DNA from: Woeseiaceae bacterium
GTDB taxonomy: Bacteria; Pseudomonadota; Gammaproteobacteria; Steroidobacterales; Woeseiaceae
DNA: 64,000 nucleotides
NCBI GenBank assembly: GCA_021773135.1
Contig: JAJFKP010000056.1
Span: forward strand, 124,001-188,000
Direction of reading: 5' to 3'
How positions within the stretch are numbered: position 1 is the first letter of the stretch; each line of letters begins with the position of its first letter. The notes beneath the pieces were generated by a model. The model did no database searches, had not been told where the DNA came from, and saw only the letters and a list, made by a program, of their open reading frames with translations. This document shows, one piece after another, positions 1 through 9,115 of this stretch. Position numbers and translations under genes: made by a program.

Positions 1-1
1 A

Positions 2-832
2 GTGACCTGGACGGCGCGCATCGCATTTGACGTCAGTGACGACGTTAATATTTACGCGAGTGCGGCGACGGGTTTCAAAGCAACGTCTTGGAATTTGTCG
101 CGAGACTCACGCCCGTTTCCGATGGACATCGCGGCGATCGAGTCGGGCGGTCTCAGCGTCCCGAACCTCGTTTCGGGAACACGCTTCGCCGGGCCGGAGG
201 AGTCTACTGTTTACGAAATTGGCCTGAAAGCTCGTTTCGCGAAAGGGGCAGTTAACCTCGCTATCTTCGATCAGACTATTGAAGGCTTTCAGTCAAATAT
301 TTTTACGGGGCTTGGCTTCAATCTGGCCAACGCCGGCGAACAGTCTGCGACCGGCTTCGAGTTTGACGGCACTTTTTATCCTACTGAGAATTGGCAGATG
401 ACACTTGCCGGTACCTGGATGGACCCGGTCTTCGATTCGTTCGTTGGCGCTTCCGGAGTAACCGGACCGGTGGACCTGTCAGGAACACAACCACCGGGAA
501 TTCATGAATTAAGCGTAGCCGCTTCCGCAACTTATTCGAATTATTTCTCCAACGGAATGGAAGGCTTTATTCGCGCCGACTATCTCTACGAAGACGACAT
601 TCGAACGAATGAAAATGTGCCTGCCTCGGCGGGAAGACGTGAAGTGAGTGTGCTCAATGCGAGTTTCGGTATCTCGACTGAGAGTGGCTGGGACGTAATT
701 GTTTGGGGTCGTAATCTGACTGATGACCGGTATTTGCTCAGTTCAGCGCCGGTACCATTTCAGGAGGGAAGTTTCCTTGGCTATGGCAATCAGCCATTAA
801 CTTACGGCGTTACGGTTGGCAAGGAATTCTAG
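2..832 (+). CDS. TonB-dependent receptor, C-terminal part (5' end outside window)
   Basis: This is the last 276 residues of a TonB-dependent outer-membrane receptor; the frame is open at the window edge, so the plug and early barrel are missing. The visible part is alternating amphipathic beta strands. It opens with a YASAATGFKA-type strand typical of these barrels, has a late strand WDVIVWGRNLTDDRYL, and ends in a terminal phenylalanine (VTVGKEF), the usual barrel-assembly signal. Such receptors take up siderophores, vitamins or sugars with TonB-ExbBD energy. The substrate cannot be told from this fragment. A strong terminator follows directly. Confidence 0.85.
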   Translation: MTWTARIAFDVSDDVNIYASAATGFKATSWNLSRDSRPFPMDIAAIESGGLSVPNLVSGTRFAGPEESTVYEIGLKARFAKGAVNLAIFDQTIEGFQSNIFTGLGFNLANAGEQSATGFEFDGTFYPTENWQMTLAGTWMDPVFDSFVGASGVTGPVDLSGTQPPGIHELSVAASATYSNYFSNGMEGFIRADYLYEDDIRTNENVPASAGRREVSVLNASFGISTESGWDVIVWGRNLTDDRYLLSSAPVPFQEGSFLGYGNQPLTYGVTVGKEF

Positions 833-870
833 CGCCGGAAACTTGCCTGAATTTTCAAGTTAGCAATAGT

Positions 871-901
871 CGCCGCGTCCTTCCGGATGCGGCGTTTTTT
901 T
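871..901 (+). terminator. Rho-independent terminator after the TonB receptor
   Basis: A 10-bp stem (CGCCGCGTCC paired with GGATGCGGCG, one G-U pair) closes a TTCC tetraloop and is followed by seven T. It sits 39 bases after the receptor stop codon. The gene on the right runs toward it, so it separates two converging units. Confidence 0.85.
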
Positions 902-902
902 G

Positions 903-1880
903 TCAGGTCATCAGCAGAACAACTTTGCCTAACGCACGACGTTCGGTAATTGCTTTGAACGCATCGACAAAGTCATCGAGGAGATAGGTCTCGGTAACCC
1001 TGGGTATCAGTTTGCCATCGGCGATCATGGCCGTCATCTCGCTTACATTCTGTGTTTGCAGCTTTGGATTCCTGGCGGCCCACGTGCCCCACCAGACGCC
1101 AATGATGCTGGCTTCTTTAAGTAGCGCAATGTTTGCCGGAAATGCAGGAATGTCGCCACAGGCGAATCCGATTACCAGGTAACGCCCCTGCCATGCCGTC
1201 GCTCTGAACGCCTGCATTGCAAGCTCACCGCCAACCGGGTCGTAAACGACATCGACGCCCTGACCGTCGGTCAAGGCCTTCACCGACTCCTTCAGCGGTT
1301 GATGTGAATAGTTGATCGCTTCGTCGGCACCTGCGCCCTGCGCGAAAACCAGTTTCTCGTTGGTACTGGCAGCTGCGATCACGCGCGCACCCATCGCCTT
1401 GGCAATTTCGACGGCCGTGATGCCAACGCCACCCGCTGCCCCAAGCACAAGAACAGTTTCTCCAGCCGTTAGATTCGCGCTTTGCTTTAACGCGTGGTAG
1501 CTGGTGCCATAGGTAACGGCGAAACCGGCACCTTGCTCAAAAGTAAGCCCATCGGGAAGTGGCATCGAAGTCGCTGCCTCCGCCACGCATTTCTCGGCAA
1601 AGGTGCCACCACGCGTTGTGACAATTACCTTATCGCCAACGGCAAAATGGCTGACATCACCACCGACTGCGGAAACGACACCCGCAGCTTCATTCCCCGC
1701 AATGAACGGAGTCGGTGTTTTTACCTGGTATTTCCCAGCGATAGACAAGACATCAGGAAAATTGATCCCAGCGGCTTTGACGTCAATCAGCAACTGCCCT
1801 GGGCCGGGGACAGGGTCCTGCTGTTCTTCAATCGTCAGCGAATCCGGTGGGCCGTATTCATTGCACACGAGTGCTCGCAT
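903..1880 (-). CDS. Quinone oxidoreductase-like NADPH-dependent dehydrogenase (MDR family)
   Basis: 325 residues, full length for the zinc-free quinone oxidoreductase branch of the medium-chain dehydrogenase/reductases. The N-terminal GroES-like domain carries GPGQLLIDVKAAGINFPD, and the Rossmann domain carries the nucleotide motif VLGAAGGVG near residue 147. The structural zinc cysteines of alcohol dehydrogenases are absent. Its start codon shares one base with the stop of the upstream thiolase (TGATG), so the two are translationally coupled. The partners suggest reduction of an enone or enoyl-CoA-type intermediate, but the substrate is inferred only from context. Confidence 0.85.
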   Translation of the reverse strand: MRALVCNEYGPPDSLTIEEQQDPVPGPGQLLIDVKAAGINFPDVLSIAGKYQVKTPTPFIAGNEAAGVVSAVGGDVSHFAVGDKVIVTTRGGTFAEKCVAEAATSMPLPDGLTFEQGAGFAVTYGTSYHALKQSANLTAGETVLVLGAAGGVGITAVEIAKAMGARVIAAASTNEKLVFAQGAGADEAINYSHQPLKESVKALTDGQGVDVVYDPVGGELAMQAFRATAWQGRYLVIGFACGDIPAFPANIALLKEASIIGVWWGTWAARNPKLQTQNVSEMTAMIADGKLIPRVTETYLLDDFVDAFKAITERRALGKVVLLMT

Positions 1881-3061
1881 CAGGCAACTTCAAAAAGCGA
1901 TGCCGCACCCTGGCCACCACCAATGCACATCGTGCAAACGACGTATTTTGCCTTGCGCCGTTTGCCTTCAATCAACGCGTGTCCAACCATCCGCGCACCT
2001 GACATGCCGTATGGATGGCCGATCGAAATTGCGCCGCCGTCGACATTGAGGATGTCATTGGGAATGCCCAGCGTGTCGCGACAGTAGAGAACCTGAACGG
2101 CAAACGCTTCGTTCAATTCCCACAGGTCGATATCGTCCATCTTCAGTCCATTGCGTTGCAGCAGCTTGGGTACCGCGAATACCGGTCCGATGCCCATCTC
2201 GTCAGGTTCGCAGCCAGCAACAGCCGTTCCACGGTATATGCCCAGTGGCGTCAGGCCGCGCTTCTCTGCGACGGTGGCCTCCATCAGGACCGCGGCGGAA
2301 GCTCCGTCAGATAACTGGCTGGCGTTTCCTGCCGTAATAAAGCCGTTTTCCCGGACGGGTTTAAGGTCGGCGAGGCCCTCCAGAGTTGTCGCAGGTCGGT
2401 TGCCTTCGTCCTTCTCCAGTACGACATCCTCAAATGAAATTTCTTTCGTCTCCTTGTCCATTACCCCTTTAGTGGAGGGGAGGGGCACTATCTCGTCGTC
2501 AAAGCGACCGCTTTCCTGCCCGGCAGCAGTTCGTTGCTGGCTTTGCAGGGCGTATTCGTCCTGGGTTTCCCGACTAATCGAATAACGCTCGGCGACGACT
2601 TCAGCGGTGTCGATCATCGGCATATACATATGTTCGTGCACGGCAAGAAGACGCGGGTCCTTCGCACGATAGGAATTGGCGTGTTCGTTTTGTACCAGGC
2701 TGATCGACTCGAGACCACCGCCGACCATAATGTCGACGTTGTCCGAGATTATCGTCTTGGCCGCTGTAGCAATCGCCATCATTCCCGAAGAGCACTGGCG
2801 ATCGACCGTCATGCCGGCAGTTGTTACCGGCAATCCCGCGGCAAGTGCAATCTGCCGGGCTACGTTTTGCCCCTGTGTACCCTGCGGCATGGCGCAACCT
2901 ATAACGACATCATCGATTTCACCGGGCTCAACGCCGGCGCGCTCGACGGCGTGTTTGACCGCGTGGCCGCCCAGGGTTGGTGCTTCGGTATTGTTAAATG
3001 CACCTCGATAGGCTTTGCCAATAGGTGTGCGTGCCGTGGATACGATGACAGCGTGTCTCAT
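1880..3061 (-). CDS. Acetyl-CoA acyltransferase (thiolase)
   Basis: 393 residues, the usual thiolase length. The catalytic residues are in place: nucleophile Cys90 in DRQCSSGMM, His349 in GHPYGMSGARM and Cys379 in CTMCIGGGQG. The family cleaves 3-ketoacyl-CoA with CoA, the last step of beta-oxidation, or runs the reverse condensation. It sits between an SDR dehydrogenase (21-bp gap) and a quinone reductase-like gene (1-base overlap). Together with the MaoC hydratase this gives hydration, dehydrogenation and thiolysis in one operon. The chain-length preference is not visible. Confidence 0.92.
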   Translation of the reverse strand: MRHAVIVSTARTPIGKAYRGAFNNTEAPTLGGHAVKHAVERAGVEPGEIDDVVIGCAMPQGTQGQNVARQIALAAGLPVTTAGMTVDRQCSSGMMAIATAAKTIISDNVDIMVGGGLESISLVQNEHANSYRAKDPRLLAVHEHMYMPMIDTAEVVAERYSISRETQDEYALQSQQRTAAGQESGRFDDEIVPLPSTKGVMDKETKEISFEDVVLEKDEGNRPATTLEGLADLKPVRENGFITAGNASQLSDGASAAVLMEATVAEKRGLTPLGIYRGTAVAGCEPDEMGIGPVFAVPKLLQRNGLKMDDIDLWELNEAFAVQVLYCRDTLGIPNDILNVDGGAISIGHPYGMSGARMVGHALIEGKRRKAKYVVCTMCIGGGQGAASLFEVA

Positions 3062-3082
3062 TTTGGTTCCTTAAGTATTGGT

Positions 3083-3994
3083 TTATTCTGTTAGGTCAAT
3101 GCCGAGTTTTTGTGCCGCTTTGGTCGCGAATTTAGTCGCCTGCTCGAAGCCGCCCTGGAACTCCTGCATTCCTGACTCGTCGTCAATCTGCTCCCAGGCG
3201 GCGGCTATGCCCTCCGCAGAAACCTGATCGGGCAACAGGCTGAGACCCTCAGTCTCAAAACCCTTGTATACGGCAAAACAGCCGCCACCGGCACCCAGCA
3301 CCTTGCGGCTGGGCGCGTCCGGCCCCGAAAGAAACACAACCGCAGGACTGACTGACTCCGGAGACAGCAACTCAAACACCGTTTCCGGAAATAGCCCTTC
3401 AGTCATCGCGGTGCCTGCTGTTGGCGCCAGGCAATTTACGTGAATATTGTTTTTGGCACCTTCCAGGTGCAGCGTGTTCATCAGGCCAACCATTGCCATC
3501 TTTGCGGCGCCGTAATTTGCCTGTCCGAAGTTGCCATACAGGCCTGAACTCGAACTTGTAAAAACAATGCGGCCGTAGTTTTGTTCCCGCATGATCTCCC
3601 AAACGGCCTTGGTGCAGTTGGCAGTGCCGATCAGATGTACATCGACGACGAGACGAAAGTCATCCATAGACATTTTCAGGAACGTTTTGTCACGCAGTAT
3701 TCCCGCATTGTTGATGAGTATGTCGACCCGGCCCCAGGCAGTCATCGCCTGATCGACCATGTCGTTGACCTGGTCGGTGTTGGCGACGTTGGCACCATGC
3801 GCCATTGCGCTGCCGCCCGCGTCCTCGATTTCGGCGACAACCGCCTTTGCATTTGCCGATAGGCCGTTGTCATCACCGAGATCATTTACTACAACTTTCG
3901 CACCGCGCTCGGCCAATGCGAGCGCGTGGCAGCGTCCCAGGCCCCGGCCGGCTCCGGTAACGATTGCTACCTGGTCATCCAATCTGATACTCAT
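3083..3994 (-). CDS. SDR family 3-hydroxyacyl-CoA dehydrogenase-like protein
   Basis: Short-chain dehydrogenase/reductase of 303 residues, longer than the usual 250 because of a C-terminal tail of about 70. The NAD(P) motif is TGAGRGLGR, followed by NNAG and a catalytic S-Y-K set (SSSSGLYGNFGQANYGAAK). The long tail resembles the dehydrogenase part of peroxisomal multifunctional enzyme type 2, which oxidises (R)-3-hydroxyacyl-CoA. The start at MSIRLDD is preferred because GAGAGG lies just upstream; an in-frame start 14 codons earlier would overlap the MaoC gene. The pairing with MaoC supports an (R)-hydroxyacyl route. Confidence 0.85.
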   Translation of the reverse strand: MSIRLDDQVAIVTGAGRGLGRCHALALAERGAKVVVNDLGDDNGLSANAKAVVAEIEDAGGSAMAHGANVANTDQVNDMVDQAMTAWGRVDILINNAGILRDKTFLKMSMDDFRLVVDVHLIGTANCTKAVWEIMREQNYGRIVFTSSSSGLYGNFGQANYGAAKMAMVGLMNTLHLEGAKNNIHVNCLAPTAGTAMTEGLFPETVFELLSPESVSPAVVFLSGPDAPSRKVLGAGGGCFAVYKGFETEGLSLLPDQVSAEGIAAAWEQIDDESGMQEFQGGFEQATKFATKAAQKLGIDLTE

Positions 3995-4022
3995 CGTGTC
4001 GCCTCTCTGCTTTCCGGTTTCA

Positions 4023-4487
4023 TTAGCGTCCCACAACCATCATCGACAAGATTTCTGCAACGAGCGCCGGAGTCTCCTCATTCTCGATCTCAACCGTGAC
4101 CGCAGTTTTTATCAGCCAGTGCCCGGGTTTTTTCTCGTTGACTTCCAATATCTTCTGCAACGAACGAATCCGTTTACCTACCCGTACCGGCATCAGGTAG
4201 CGGACTTTGTCTGAGCCATAGTTTATCCCCATGAGCAGGTTCTCCGGAACTACGCCGGATTGAGCATTGAGATAGGAGAGTAGCGACAAAGAGAGAAAGC
4301 CATGCGCTATGGGACCGCCAAAGGGCGTCTCGGCCGCTTTTGCGGGATCGACGTGAATAAACTGCCTGTCGTTGGTCGCTTCAGCAAACTGGTTCACGCG
4401 CTCCTGGGTTATCTCGATCCAGGGTGAGGGTTCCAGCTCCTTCCCGACCAGACCAGGGAGATCTTCGGCTTTGATGGGATTGGTCAT
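4023..4487 (-). CDS. MaoC-like (R)-specific enoyl-CoA hydratase
   Basis: 154 residues with a single hot-dog fold. The hydratase-2 motif is clear: catalytic Asp and His in ATNDRQFIHVDP, then GGPIAHGFLSLSLLSYL. The family adds water to trans-2-enoyl-CoA to give (R)-3-hydroxyacyl-CoA, which the next gene could oxidise. It is the first gene of the four-gene leftward operon, and the divergent lipoprotein gene starts 225 bp away, so the operon promoter should lie in that gap. Confidence 0.88.
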   Translation of the reverse strand: MTNPIKAEDLPGLVGKELEPSPWIEITQERVNQFAEATNDRQFIHVDPAKAAETPFGGPIAHGFLSLSLLSYLNAQSGVVPENLLMGINYGSDKVRYLMPVRVGKRIRSLQKILEVNEKKPGHWLIKTAVTVEIENEETPALVAEILSMMVVGR

Positions 4488-4711
4488 TTTATCTCTTGTT
4501 GCACAGCCGGTCTTGCCGGCACAATTATCATCACAACGCAGTCAAGGCAGGGGGCCAGAGCCGTTAGCATTTAGCCTGCGACGGCCACAATCCAGCGCTG
4601 CCCTCCGAATTCATGTGTACCTGGTCTCGCACCGGACGTCCATGCCAGTCGCCCCATCAGGCCGGAAAAGAGTTTATTAGGTATCCGAATTGAGGCATTC
4701 TTGGCGCCGAC

Positions 4712-5302
4712 ATGACGCGGCGATATTCACACCTTTTACCTTCGATCTCAATGGCCCTGCTGTTGGCGCTGGCGGGCTGTGCGGCAGCACCGCCGCCGGT
4801 AGTCGAGAAACTGGATGGCCGTACCTCGGTTTACATCACTCATCCGCGCACGCCGCTTATCATGTCCCCGGATGCCCGGTATTCGGATTCGTCGGCGAGG
4901 GAGTATGTCCAGATTGGCGTAATCGAGATTAATCGAATGGGAGGGCTGCAATACTTCCTGTGGCTCGGCATCTGGGACTATGCCCACGTGAACAGCGATG
5001 ACGAATATCCGGATGGCTTCGACACGGTCAGTTTTATTGCCGATGGCAAAAAGATCGGGCTCGAGCGGCATAGCTGGACACATGAAGAAATAGGCACCAG
5101 CGAGCGCCTGTACAAGAAGATTTTCGACGAAGATGTCGATGCCTATTACCGGGTGACGCTCGAGCAAATCACGTTGTTGAGTAACGCCACAGACCTGAAA
5201 CTTCTAACGACATCCGCACCGCCCAAGGAATTCGTGCCCTGGTATAACCAGGAGAAAGCGGACAGTGACCTGGCGGAATTCGTGACGGCTGTTTTGTTCT
5301 AA
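4712..5302 (+). CDS. Hypothetical lipoprotein
   Basis: 196 residues. The N-terminus is a lipoprotein signal: basic MTRRYSH, a hydrophobic run, then lipobox LALAGC with the lipidated Cys near residue 23. The mature part has no domain I recognise. It contains a proline-rich linker, an aromatic stretch YFLWLGIWDYAH and a charged C-terminal half, and is predicted to sit in the periplasm on a membrane. Neighbours give no strong hint of function. Confidence 0.7.
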   Translation: MTRRYSHLLPSISMALLLALAGCAAAPPPVVEKLDGRTSVYITHPRTPLIMSPDARYSDSSAREYVQIGVIEINRMGGLQYFLWLGIWDYAHVNSDDEYPDGFDTVSFIADGKKIGLERHSWTHEEIGTSERLYKKIFDEDVDAYYRVTLEQITLLSNATDLKLLTTSAPPKEFVPWYNQEKADSDLAEFVTAVLF

Positions 5303-5576
5303 CGAGCGAAATTGCGAAATAGGCGACAATGACTCGGCTTGGCGATGCACTGCTTGCAGGCAATGGCCTATTCAGCGGGACTCATTGTTGCGCCGGTTGG
5401 CTTGCAACGTTTGCCCGTCACCTGGAGCCGATCAATACCCGCAGCGGCCAGGACTGTGTTCGCTAAACCTATCTTTCAGACATTATTATTATAATAAAGA
5501 CAATTAGTTATAGGTGCTTATTCAAGTAAATTAGCGAGAAAAACTCCAGTCGCTATTCTGTTAAACGAGGAGGCTC

Positions 5577-6266
5577 ATGAGTCACGAGGAAAAACATCGT
5601 AGTCATCGGATAGGCTGGTTGCGCGCTGCCGTTTTAGGCGCAAACGATGGCATTGTTTCGAATGGCAGCCTGATCGTAGGAGTTGCCGCGGCCAATGCGA
5701 CGCAGGAGAGCATCATTCTGGCCGGCGTAGCGGGGCTGGTCGCCGGGGCGATGTCGATGGCGGCCGGCGAGTATGTATCGGTCAGTTCTCAGTCCGATAC
5801 CGAGAAGGCAGATCTGGCGATTGAAAAAAAATCGCTCGAAGATGACTTCGCCTATGAGTTGGACGAACTCGCAAAAATATATGAGGGTCGTGGACTCGAG
5901 CCCGCTTTGGCCGGACAGGTTGCAGAGCAGCTTATGGCACACGATGCGCTCGGGGCCCACGCCCGAGACGAAATCGGCATTCCCGAAAATGGGCGCGCAC
6001 AGCCTACGGTAGCTGCGTTGTCATCGGCCGCTACCTTCATCGTCGGCGCGGCGTTGCCATTGCTCGTTGCGTGGTTTATTCCGGGCCCACGTCAAATACC
6101 TCTTGTCTCCGCTGCGGCGCTGGCTTTCCTTGCGTTACTCGGTGTACTTGCCGCACGAGCGGGCGGCGCGCCGCTGCTCGTCGGTGCTGCTCGGGTTACC
6201 TTCTGGGGTGCACTGGCGATGGGATTGACGGCTCTGGTTGGACGGGCGTTCGGAGTGGTCGCCTGA
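5577..6266 (+). CDS. VIT1/CCC1 family transporter
   Basis: 229 residues. The start GWLRAAVLGANDGIVSNGSL and the following GLVAGAMSMAAGEYVSVSSQ are signatures of the CCC1/VIT1 family, which moves Fe(II) or Mn(II) across membranes. Two helices sit at the N-terminus. A polar helical segment (about residues 75-140), which in the family holds the metal-binding cytosolic domain, comes next, and three helices follow. The start is preceded by GAGGAGG, a strong ribosome site. It appears monocistronic; the AT-rich 80 bp upstream is the likely promoter region. Confidence 0.88.
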   Translation: MSHEEKHRSHRIGWLRAAVLGANDGIVSNGSLIVGVAAANATQESIILAGVAGLVAGAMSMAAGEYVSVSSQSDTEKADLAIEKKSLEDDFAYELDELAKIYEGRGLEPALAGQVAEQLMAHDALGAHARDEIGIPENGRAQPTVAALSSAATFIVGAALPLLVAWFIPGPRQIPLVSAAALAFLALLGVLAARAGGAPLLVGAARVTFWGALAMGLTALVGRAFGVVA

Positions 6267-6483
6267 CCTGCGGGCCTTAAGGTCTACCTGGCGCAACCCG
6301 TCTTCGCAAATCCTGCACGCCTGGCGATGATCGTCCAGGTGATCACTGCGTGCGGCCAATGAAATCGTAATCCTTCGGTAATCACGTATATTACAAAAAT
6401 CTACATTAGATAAAGTAAATATAACTTTTCGATGCCGGCAACGGCGACCAGAACGAACCGATGAACCCAAAGGAGATTGATCC

Positions 6484-7050
6484 GTGACACGCAAAATGCT
6501 CGTAGCAGCTTCCGTGGCGTTGTTTTTGACCGCAGGAATGCCCGCTCATGGCCAGGGTCAGGATTCGGTGGCCAGGCTTCAATCGCAAGGCGATGAAGCT
6601 GTATACGGTTGGCAGTTGATGTCTGAAGAAGAACGTAACGCATATCGAAAAGAACTTGGTTCGAAGTCGACGGCAGAGGAAAAACAGCAGTTTCGTCAGC
6701 GTCACATGGAAAAAATACGCGCACGCGCAGCGGAACAAGACGTCTCATTGTCGACACCGCGAAGCGGCGGGGCGTCCGCCAAGGGGCGCGGTGAGAGACG
6801 CCGAAACCAGGGTGGCGGAAACCGACCGGCGTTCGCTGACTTCGATTCGAACAAGGACGGCTTCGTGGCGCCAGATGAATATGCGACAGGGCATGCAGCA
6901 AGGGTAGTCAAACAGGCAAAGGAAGGCCGTGCAATGAAGAACGCCGGGACAACATCTTTTGCAGATATCGATGTTAACGGTGACGGGCGTGCCAGTCGCG
7001 ACGAGTTTGCTGCACATCAGGCGAAGCAGCATCAAAAGAATCGCCACTAG
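6484..7050 (+). CDS. Secreted EF-hand calcium-binding protein
   Basis: 188 residues with a signal peptide ending near AHGQ. Two canonical 12-residue EF-hand loops are visible at residues 121-132 (DSNKDGFVAPDE) and 163-174 (DVNGDGRASRDE), each with acidic residues at positions 1 and 12 and Gly at 6. A basic Gly/Arg-rich linker precedes them. It is probably a periplasmic calcium-binding protein. The start used is GTG with AGGAG about nine bases upstream; an ATG four codons later is possible. A haem-motif lipoprotein follows 38 bp downstream, probably in one transcript. Confidence 0.8.
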   Translation: MTRKMLVAASVALFLTAGMPAHGQGQDSVARLQSQGDEAVYGWQLMSEEERNAYRKELGSKSTAEEKQQFRQRHMEKIRARAAEQDVSLSTPRSGGASAKGRGERRRNQGGGNRPAFADFDSNKDGFVAPDEYATGHAARVVKQAKEGRAMKNAGTTSFADIDVNGDGRASRDEFAAHQAKQHQKNRH

Positions 7051-7088
7051 TCTCGGCGAAATCGACTCAACAGAAAAGGAGCGAACAA

Positions 7089-7643
7089 TTGCTACGACGC
7101 AATGAAATCCTGGTTCTTGTGCTTGTCCTTTCGAGTGCGGCCTGTTCATCCGACGTGGAACTAGCGGATGACGCACAACTGACACGCGGAGCTGAGCTGT
7201 TGTTGCCTTTCAAGCGTGACCTGAAGTCAGCGTTGGTATCTGGTCTGGAGGAGGGCCCCGTAAGCGCAATCGGTGTCTGCAAGGTCCAGGCACCAGCGAT
7301 TGCAGAGCGTCTGTCGATTGACGGCGTTGAGATGGGAAGGGCGAGTCACCGCCTCCGAAACCCAGCCAACCAGGGGCCAGCCTGGATTGGTGGCATCATG
7401 CAGGACTACCTGCGAAGCGGTTCCAGTCGTGACCCGGTCGCGATTTCGTTGTCAGGCCAGCGCATCGGTTATGCAGAACCAATTGTTGTGCAGCCGCTTT
7501 GCCTGACCTGCCATGGACAAGCACTGGCACCGGAGGTCGCCAGGCATATTGAGGAAGCGTATCCCGACGATCAGGCAACCGGCTTTGAAATTGGGGATCT
7601 TCGCGGTGTCTACTGGGTCGAGTTTCCGCAGAAAGTAGAGTGA
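7089..7643 (+). CDS. DUF3365 (Tll0287-like) lipoprotein with a c-type haem motif
   Basis: 184 residues starting at TTG. AAAAGGA lies eight bases upstream, and no in-frame ATG would keep the signal sequence. The N-terminus is a lipoprotein signal with lipobox SSAAC. The C-terminal part has CLTCH (Cys-x-x-Cys-His), a covalent haem c site, and ends GVYWVEFPQ; with the early GVCKVQAPAIA this matches the DUF3365/Tll0287-like domain, which is tied to redox or haem sensing. It follows the EF-hand gene at 38 bp. A role in periplasmic electron transfer or sensing is inference. Confidence 0.75.
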   Translation: MLRRNEILVLVLVLSSAACSSDVELADDAQLTRGAELLLPFKRDLKSALVSGLEEGPVSAIGVCKVQAPAIAERLSIDGVEMGRASHRLRNPANQGPAWIGGIMQDYLRSGSSRDPVAISLSGQRIGYAEPIVVQPLCLTCHGQALAPEVARHIEEAYPDDQATGFEIGDLRGVYWVEFPQKVE

Positions 7644-7695
7644 AGTATTTTATTAAAACTTAAAAAATTCAATTAGTTATCAATCATATTTCATG

Positions 7696-8814
7696 TTATT
7701 TACCGCCTCGTGGTTTGGCGAGAATTGAACGCCGAAACGCCTCGATAATTGGTAAACGTTCGTTCCATGGCGATGCATCAGCGCGATCAGGATCAACCGG
7801 GCATACCGGCCCGGCAAAGCCTGGAGGAATCTGGTCGTCAATTTCCCCGCTACCTTCGTTGTCGAAAAATTCGTAACCCGGAATATTCAGGTCTTCGTCA
7901 CCAATGACATCAACCGTGCGCAGCCCGTAACTGGAGAGTTCAACTGTGAACGCCTGCGGATGGACCAGCCAGACATGCTGCGGCCCCGCGACAAACAGGT
8001 ACTGAATCAGCCGGTTATTCGACGCGATACGATATTTCTTAATGGCACCACCGTACATCGAGCTGCGGGAAGCAGATATATCGATAACGGTGCGGAAATC
8101 AGGCTCGAATCCCGATTTGATTTGCAGGGAACGCGGGTCATTTTCATCCACAAACCACGCGATTGGTCGATTGTTGTTGATGCGATTGGCGCGCAATTTC
8201 ATAGCCTTCACCCGAGGACCTTCGAAGTCCCGGTAGGGTCGCACCCGGTCTGACGGCGCATTGTGCAGGACCAGGAACAGCAGCCTGTGATCATTCTGCT
8301 TGCGCCGACCTCGATGACTCACATCGTCAAGTGCTGCCTGCAGTTCGAAGGGCAGGTTGGTTGTCTCCTCGGCGCTGAACCAACCACGAACACCGCGCTT
8401 GTCCTGCCAGCGCATCGCGCCTTTACCGATCCATTGCTCATCGGGCGTATTGATGTAATGCGACGGTGATCGCCAGACCAGTGATGAATCTTTATAGAAG
8501 ACTCTCGCGTGAATTCTCGGTTTTCTGCTGCGAGGCTGGATTGCAGGCAGGACAAATGCCGGCATCGCTTTCAGGCCGTGTGCTTCGCGTTGATTGCACA
8601 TAAAGAAGCGGTTGCCGAAGAGCTCAATCTCATACTTCGGCGTGTAGCCGCTGCGCAGCAGCATGGTTGGATCCTTTTTTGCCTGGCCGTCGGCACGCAA
8701 CTCGTATCCTGATACCAACAAGCGCCGAAAATGCTCGCCAACCTGGCGCGGCGATTTATTCTTGGCGACGACGTTCTTGATGGTATCGGTCGCAATTGTT
8801 GATTTTTTACTCAA
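7696..8814 (-). CDS. Unrecognised 372-residue protein
   Basis: I do not recognise this family. The protein has no signal peptide or membrane helix and looks cytosolic. It is basic and rich in Arg/Asn in its first two thirds, with an acidic C-terminal segment (DEDLNIPGYEFFDNEGSGEIDDQIPPG). Tryptophans and paired aromatics suggest an alpha/beta fold (RIHARVFYKDSSLVWRS, IAWFVDENDPRSLQ, HVWLVHPQAFTVELSS). The N-terminal 30 residues resemble a short helical DNA- or protein-binding segment, but no motif can be named. It stands alone, with a 52-bp AT-rich gap on the left and about 300 bp without genes on the right. Confidence 0.7.
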   Translation of the reverse strand: MSKKSTIATDTIKNVVAKNKSPRQVGEHFRRLLVSGYELRADGQAKKDPTMLLRSGYTPKYEIELFGNRFFMCNQREAHGLKAMPAFVLPAIQPRSRKPRIHARVFYKDSSLVWRSPSHYINTPDEQWIGKGAMRWQDKRGVRGWFSAEETTNLPFELQAALDDVSHRGRRKQNDHRLLFLVLHNAPSDRVRPYRDFEGPRVKAMKLRANRINNNRPIAWFVDENDPRSLQIKSGFEPDFRTVIDISASRSSMYGGAIKKYRIASNNRLIQYLFVAGPQHVWLVHPQAFTVELSSYGLRTVDVIGDEDLNIPGYEFFDNEGSGEIDDQIPPGFAGPVCPVDPDRADASPWNERLPIIEAFRRSILAKPRGGK

Positions 8815-9115
8815 GCACTGCCTGCCTGCATCGTTAGGTCACGGGCTATTGGGCGACAAATCGCGGCCAGTTACAACATTAAGAAATCTCGAGCAGGGAA
8901 TCATGATGTGCGTTGGCACCATGCAATCCACATCCATGAAAGCTACTTTTTGGTAGTGCTCCGGCCCGCGACTATCAGTCGTGGATGCCATTTAATCCAC
9001 CGGGCCCGCGCTCAGCAAAGCCACAACTGTTATGGCTTACTGGCTGCCGGATTGCGATTTGCCCCGCAGTCTCTATGATGTTGAATATGTTGATATTGTC
9101 TGACGTCAAATTGTT
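8815..9115. other. Intergenic region without a recognisable gene
   Basis: About 300 bases between two diverging genes. No coding frame, RNA gene or clear repeat was seen. It should hold the promoters of both neighbours, but no convincing -35/-10 pair could be chosen. Confidence 0.5.

Noticed and set aside
1494-2087. Rightward frame of 197 codons
   Set aside because: Antisense to the quinone reductase and thiolase genes, with no start signal or domain.
5329-5466. Short rightward frame of 45 codons
   Set aside because: Weak ribosome site, no domain and odd composition (HCCAGW); nothing supports translation.
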